Origin: Cymodocea nodosa | Taxonomy: Eukaryota; Streptophyta; Magnoliopsida; Alismatales; Cymodoceaceae | Length of the DNA: 64,000 bases | Assembly (NCBI GenBank): GCA_036874045.1 | Contig: CM072335.1 | Coordinates: forward strand, 12,730,001-12,794,000 | Direction: 5' to 3' | In this document: positions 60,829 through 64,000 of the stretch, piece by piece | Layout: the number at the start of each line of letters is the position of its first letter | How positions within the stretch are numbered: the first letter of the stretch is position 1 | Translations under genes and position numbers: made by a program | Notes under the pieces: model-generated | Database searches by the model: none | Told to the model about the DNA's origin: nothing | The model's input: only the letters and a program-made list of their open reading frames with translations

Positions 60829-61530
60829 AATTTAGAAAATAGAAAATAGAAGTATAAGATACTCTAGAGGAAAAATAGAAGATGTCCTAATTAAAGTAAA
60901 GAACTTCACCTATCTTGTTGATATTGTTGTTTTGGATTCCTAACAAATTAAGCATCAGAATCATGATACATCTTTAATTTTGGGAAGACCATTTCTAGTA
61001 ATGTTAGGGGCTATTATAAACTGTAAAAATGGAATGATAAAATTAACATATGGTAATGAGGATACTCAATTAAATATTTTCAAACTAGAAGGAGATGAGG
61101 AGTTAAAAATGTCCTTACATACTATAGACTTTCTAGAGGATGAAGGAGATATGCTAGAATATGTGATTCAAGAAGAACTAAATAGGCAAATAGATACTAA
61201 AAATTTAGAAGTAAGTGAAAATATAGATGGAGACTTAAACATAGATGTAGAAGGAGACCAAGAAGAGTTTAATATTGAAGTTGAAAATGCTAAATTAAGA
61301 GCTCTAGCTTTTGATGGTCAACACCTAGATTTAAAACCTTTAACTCTTGAATTGACTTATATATTTCTGAAAGGAGAATAGACTTGTCTAATCATTGTAG
61401 CATCAGATTTAAAAGAGGATCAAATATTTAAATTAAAAGATGTAGTCAAGAAATATAAAGAAGCAATAGGTTAGACTATGACTGACATAAAAGGGTTAAG
61501 TTCTACTTTATGCCTTCATCATATATATTT
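60829..61530 (+). pseudogene. Protease C-terminal part and linker, Ty3/gypsy
   Basis: Reads RGKIEDVLIKVKNF, LILGRPFLVMLGAI and TYGNEDTQLNIFKL. An acidic linker follows and ends in KAIG-like sequence. The catalytic DLG part is missing. Colinear with 25619-26300 on the minus strand. Confidence 0.85.
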
Positions 61531-62194
61531 AGAAGAGAATGCTAAGTTAGTTAGAATTCTTGAAATGAGATTAAATCCAAACCTTAAAGAAGTGGTTAGG
61601 AAGGAAATAGTGAAATAGTTAGATAATGACATAATATATCCGATTTCTAACAACTCATGGGTTAGTCTAATTCATGTAGTTCCTAAGAAATCAGGATTAA
61701 CTGTTATTAGGAATGAAAGTCATGACTTGATACCTACTAGAATTCAATTAAGTTGGAGAGTGTGTATAGATTATAGGAAGCTAAATGCTATGACTAGGAA
61801 AGATCATTTTTCCTTACCTTTTATAGACTAAGTGTTAGAAAAATTAGCAGGGCAAGAATATTTTTATTTCCTAGATGGGTATTCAAGATATAACTAAGTT
61901 CCAATAGCATTAGAAGATCAAGAGAAAATAACTTTCACATGTCCTAATAGAACTTATGCTTTTAAGAGGATGTTATTTGGATTATGTAATGCACGAGCCA
62001 CCTTTCAAATGTAAGGCATATTCATTAGAATGATTGAAGATTTTTTAAAAAAATTTATGGATGATTTTACAGTATATGGAACTTCATTTAAAGTATGTTT
62101 AAATAATTTAGACCAAGTATTAAAACATTGTGTAGAAAAGAATTTGGTTCTAAATTGGGAAAAATGTCACTTCATGGAAAAATAAGGAATAGAC
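61531..62194 (+). pseudogene. Reverse transcriptase, Ty3/gypsy
   Basis: Reads LVRILEMRLNPNLKEVVRKE, VCIDYRKLN, FYFLDGYSRYN and FMDDFTVYG. Stops occur where the sister copy has Trp or Gln (for example VK-stop-LDND near 61618 and YN-stop-VPIAL near 61897). No LTR interrupts it here, so this copy shows the intact joint that LTR B split in the minus copy. Confidence 0.9.
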
Positions 62195-62980
62195 TTGGGA
62201 CATGTTGTTTTAATGAAAGGACTAGAGATAGATAAAGCTAAGATAGAAGTAATTTCTAATCTACTAGAACCTAAATCAGTAAAAGATATTAGATCATTTT
62301 TAGGACATGTAGGATTTTATAGGAGATTTATTAAAGATTTTAGCAAAATAGCTAAACCTTTAACTAATCTATTAAAAGATGTTTCATTTAACTTTGATAG
62401 AAATTACAAAGAAGCTTTCTTCAAGCTTAAAACTAGCTTAATTTCGACTCTTATAATACAAGTACCTAATTGAAGCCATCCATTTGAGTTAATGTGTGAT
62501 GCATCTGATTTTGCTATAGCAGTAGTGTTGGGACAAAAGATAGAAAAATCTCCTAGAGTGATTTATTATGCAAGTAAAACTCTAAATGATGCTCAAGTTA
62601 ATTACACAACTACTGAAAAAGAATTATTAGTTGTTGTGTTTGCTTTAGAAAAATTTAGATCATATTTGATAGGAGCTAAAGTAATAGTATATACAGATCA
62701 TTTAGCTTTAAAATACTTAATAGCAAAGAAAGAAACTAAACCTAGACTGATCTAGTGGATATTATTATTGCAAGAATTTGATATAGAAATTAAAGATAAA
62801 AAAAGATGTGAAAATACAGTAGCAGACCATTTGTCAAGGTTACAAATAAAAAAATCAAACATTGAAATTAAGGATCATTTTCTTGATGAACAATTAATGG
62901 CCATAAATACAATGCCTTGGTATGCAGACATAATTAATTATTTAGTTACAGGTTTAATTCCTAAGGATTGGAATAGATAA
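62195..62980 (+). pseudogene. RT thumb and RNase H, Ty3/gypsy
   Basis: Reads [72 protein letters not shown] and NTVADHLSRL. One or two stops (near 62472 and 62755). It keeps the RNase H Asp and Glu positions as far as I can see. Confidence 0.9.
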
Positions 62981-64000
62981 GATAAGAAATTGTTCTTTTC
63001 AAGAGTGAAATAGTACTATTGGGAAGACCAATACTTATTTAAGAAATGTCCTGATTTAGTCATAAGGAGGTGTGTTCCAAAAACTGAATATCAAAGCATA
63101 TTATTTTTTTGTCATGACCAAGCATGTGGAGGATATTTTGGTTCAAGGAAAATTGTAGCCAAAATTCTACAATGTGGATTCTATTGGCCAACATTATTTA
63201 CAGATATTCACAAATACTACTTAAGTTATTTAAGATGTCAACAAATAGGAAGGATATCAAAGAGGAATATGATGCCTCTAAATCCTATTATTGATGTTGA
63301 AATCTTTGATGTGTGGGGAATAAATTTTATAAGTTTATTTCCTACATCTAATTAGTTTAATTATATATTGTTGAGGGTGGATTATGTATCTAAATGGATA
63401 GAAGCTATTTTTATAAAAACTAATGATAACAAAGTGGTAATACATTTTATAAGAACTAATATAATTCTTAGATTTGGAATACCTAAAGCTATTATTAGTG
63501 ATAGAGAAACTCATTTCTGTAATAGAAGTTTTGAAGCCTTAATGAAGAAATATGGAGTAAATCACAAAATTGCAACTTCATATTATCCGTAAACAAGTGA
63601 ACAAGTAGAAATTGCAAACAAACAAATTAAGTTAATCTTAGAAAAAGTAGTAAATTCTACTAGAAAAGATTGAGCTAATAGACTAATAGATGCACACTGG
63701 GCTTATAGAACAACTTATAAAACAAGCCTAGGTATGTCACCTTTTAGGATAGTATATAGGAAAAGTTATTATTTACCTATTGAATTATAACATAAAGCTT
63801 ATTGGACATTAAAAACTCTAAACACTAATTTAAATCAAGCTGTTGAAAATAGAAAGTTATAATTAATTGAGTTAGAAGAATTTAGGAATGAAACTTATTT
63901 GAAAGCTATAAAAGAAAAAGAGAAGATGAAGTTATGGCATAACAAGAAAATTATTCCAAAAACTTTTGATATAAGACAAAAAGTATATCTTTACATGACT
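62981..64000 (+). pseudogene. Integrase, Ty3/gypsy, running off the window
   Basis: Zinc-binding part (CHDQACGG, CQQIGR), then the core. The first catalytic Asp is changed (VWGINFI where the sister has VWGIDFI). The second Asp remains (ISDRETHF) and Glu remains (EQVEIANKQIK). The C-terminal part KLWHNKKIIPKTFDI continues past 64000. Scattered stops at Gln and Trp codons. Confidence 0.85.

Overview
This is a stretch of nuclear DNA from a flowering plant. The evidence is two spliced plant genes, plant Ty3 and Ty1 retrotransposon domains, an F-box sequence, and AT-rich DNA full of decayed LTR elements. I cannot name the species. Nothing is bacterial or organellar: there are no operons, rRNA or CRISPR.

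Layout. (1) 1-10.6 kb holds two plus-strand fragments of an LTR element family carrying an unusual extra ORF, here called ORF3 (1-1384, and 5091-7320 plus 9114-9534). ORF3 resembles the 'putative plant transposon protein' domain. Each copy is followed by a polypurine tract and an LTR of the type TGTTAGGA...CACCCCCCTCTTG. The second copy is cut by a solo LTR with a perfect 5-bp target duplication. (2) 10.6-29.7 kb is a minus-strand composite between two 2-kb LTRs (10601-12608 and 27675-29697). In minus order it holds a primer-binding site, a gag remnant, protease, RT, RNase H, integrase, a third ORF3 copy, a second gag and a broken F-box gene. The pol genes look like the Athila/Tat branch of Ty3/gypsy. 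A further LTR (23819-25613) sits inside pol. (3) 29.7-41.8 kb holds more relics: an LTR piece, a Ty1/copia RNase H tail, a 1.1-kb direct repeat pair (34.7 and 39.9 kb), tandem satellites and a second solo LTR. (4) 41.8-51 kb is a gene island with two minus-strand genes: a short PPR protein of the THA8-like type (41848-42708) and a five-exon AT-hook (AHL) gene (44255-49857). Small LTR elements lie in the AHL introns. (5) 51-57 kb is low-complexity intergenic DNA with LTR scraps. (6) 56.5-64 kb holds a minus-strand LTR, two head-to-tail truncated LTRs and a plus-strand pol relic that runs off the window.

The most striking pattern is shared by several otherwise different LTR families. Each is packed with short, alternately oriented half-sites of the form TAACT(C/A)NNCGAA and its complement TTCGNN(G/T)AGTTA. 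These should fold into hairpins and are often spaced by CACGTG boxes. Other notable points are the F-box gene lying inside a gag-bearing retroelement, the extra ORF3, and the decay of all coding remnants mainly by C-to-T/G-to-A change. All mobile elements here look dead. The PPR and AHL genes look intact, provided the PPR gene splices out a 75-bp intron that contains a stop codon.
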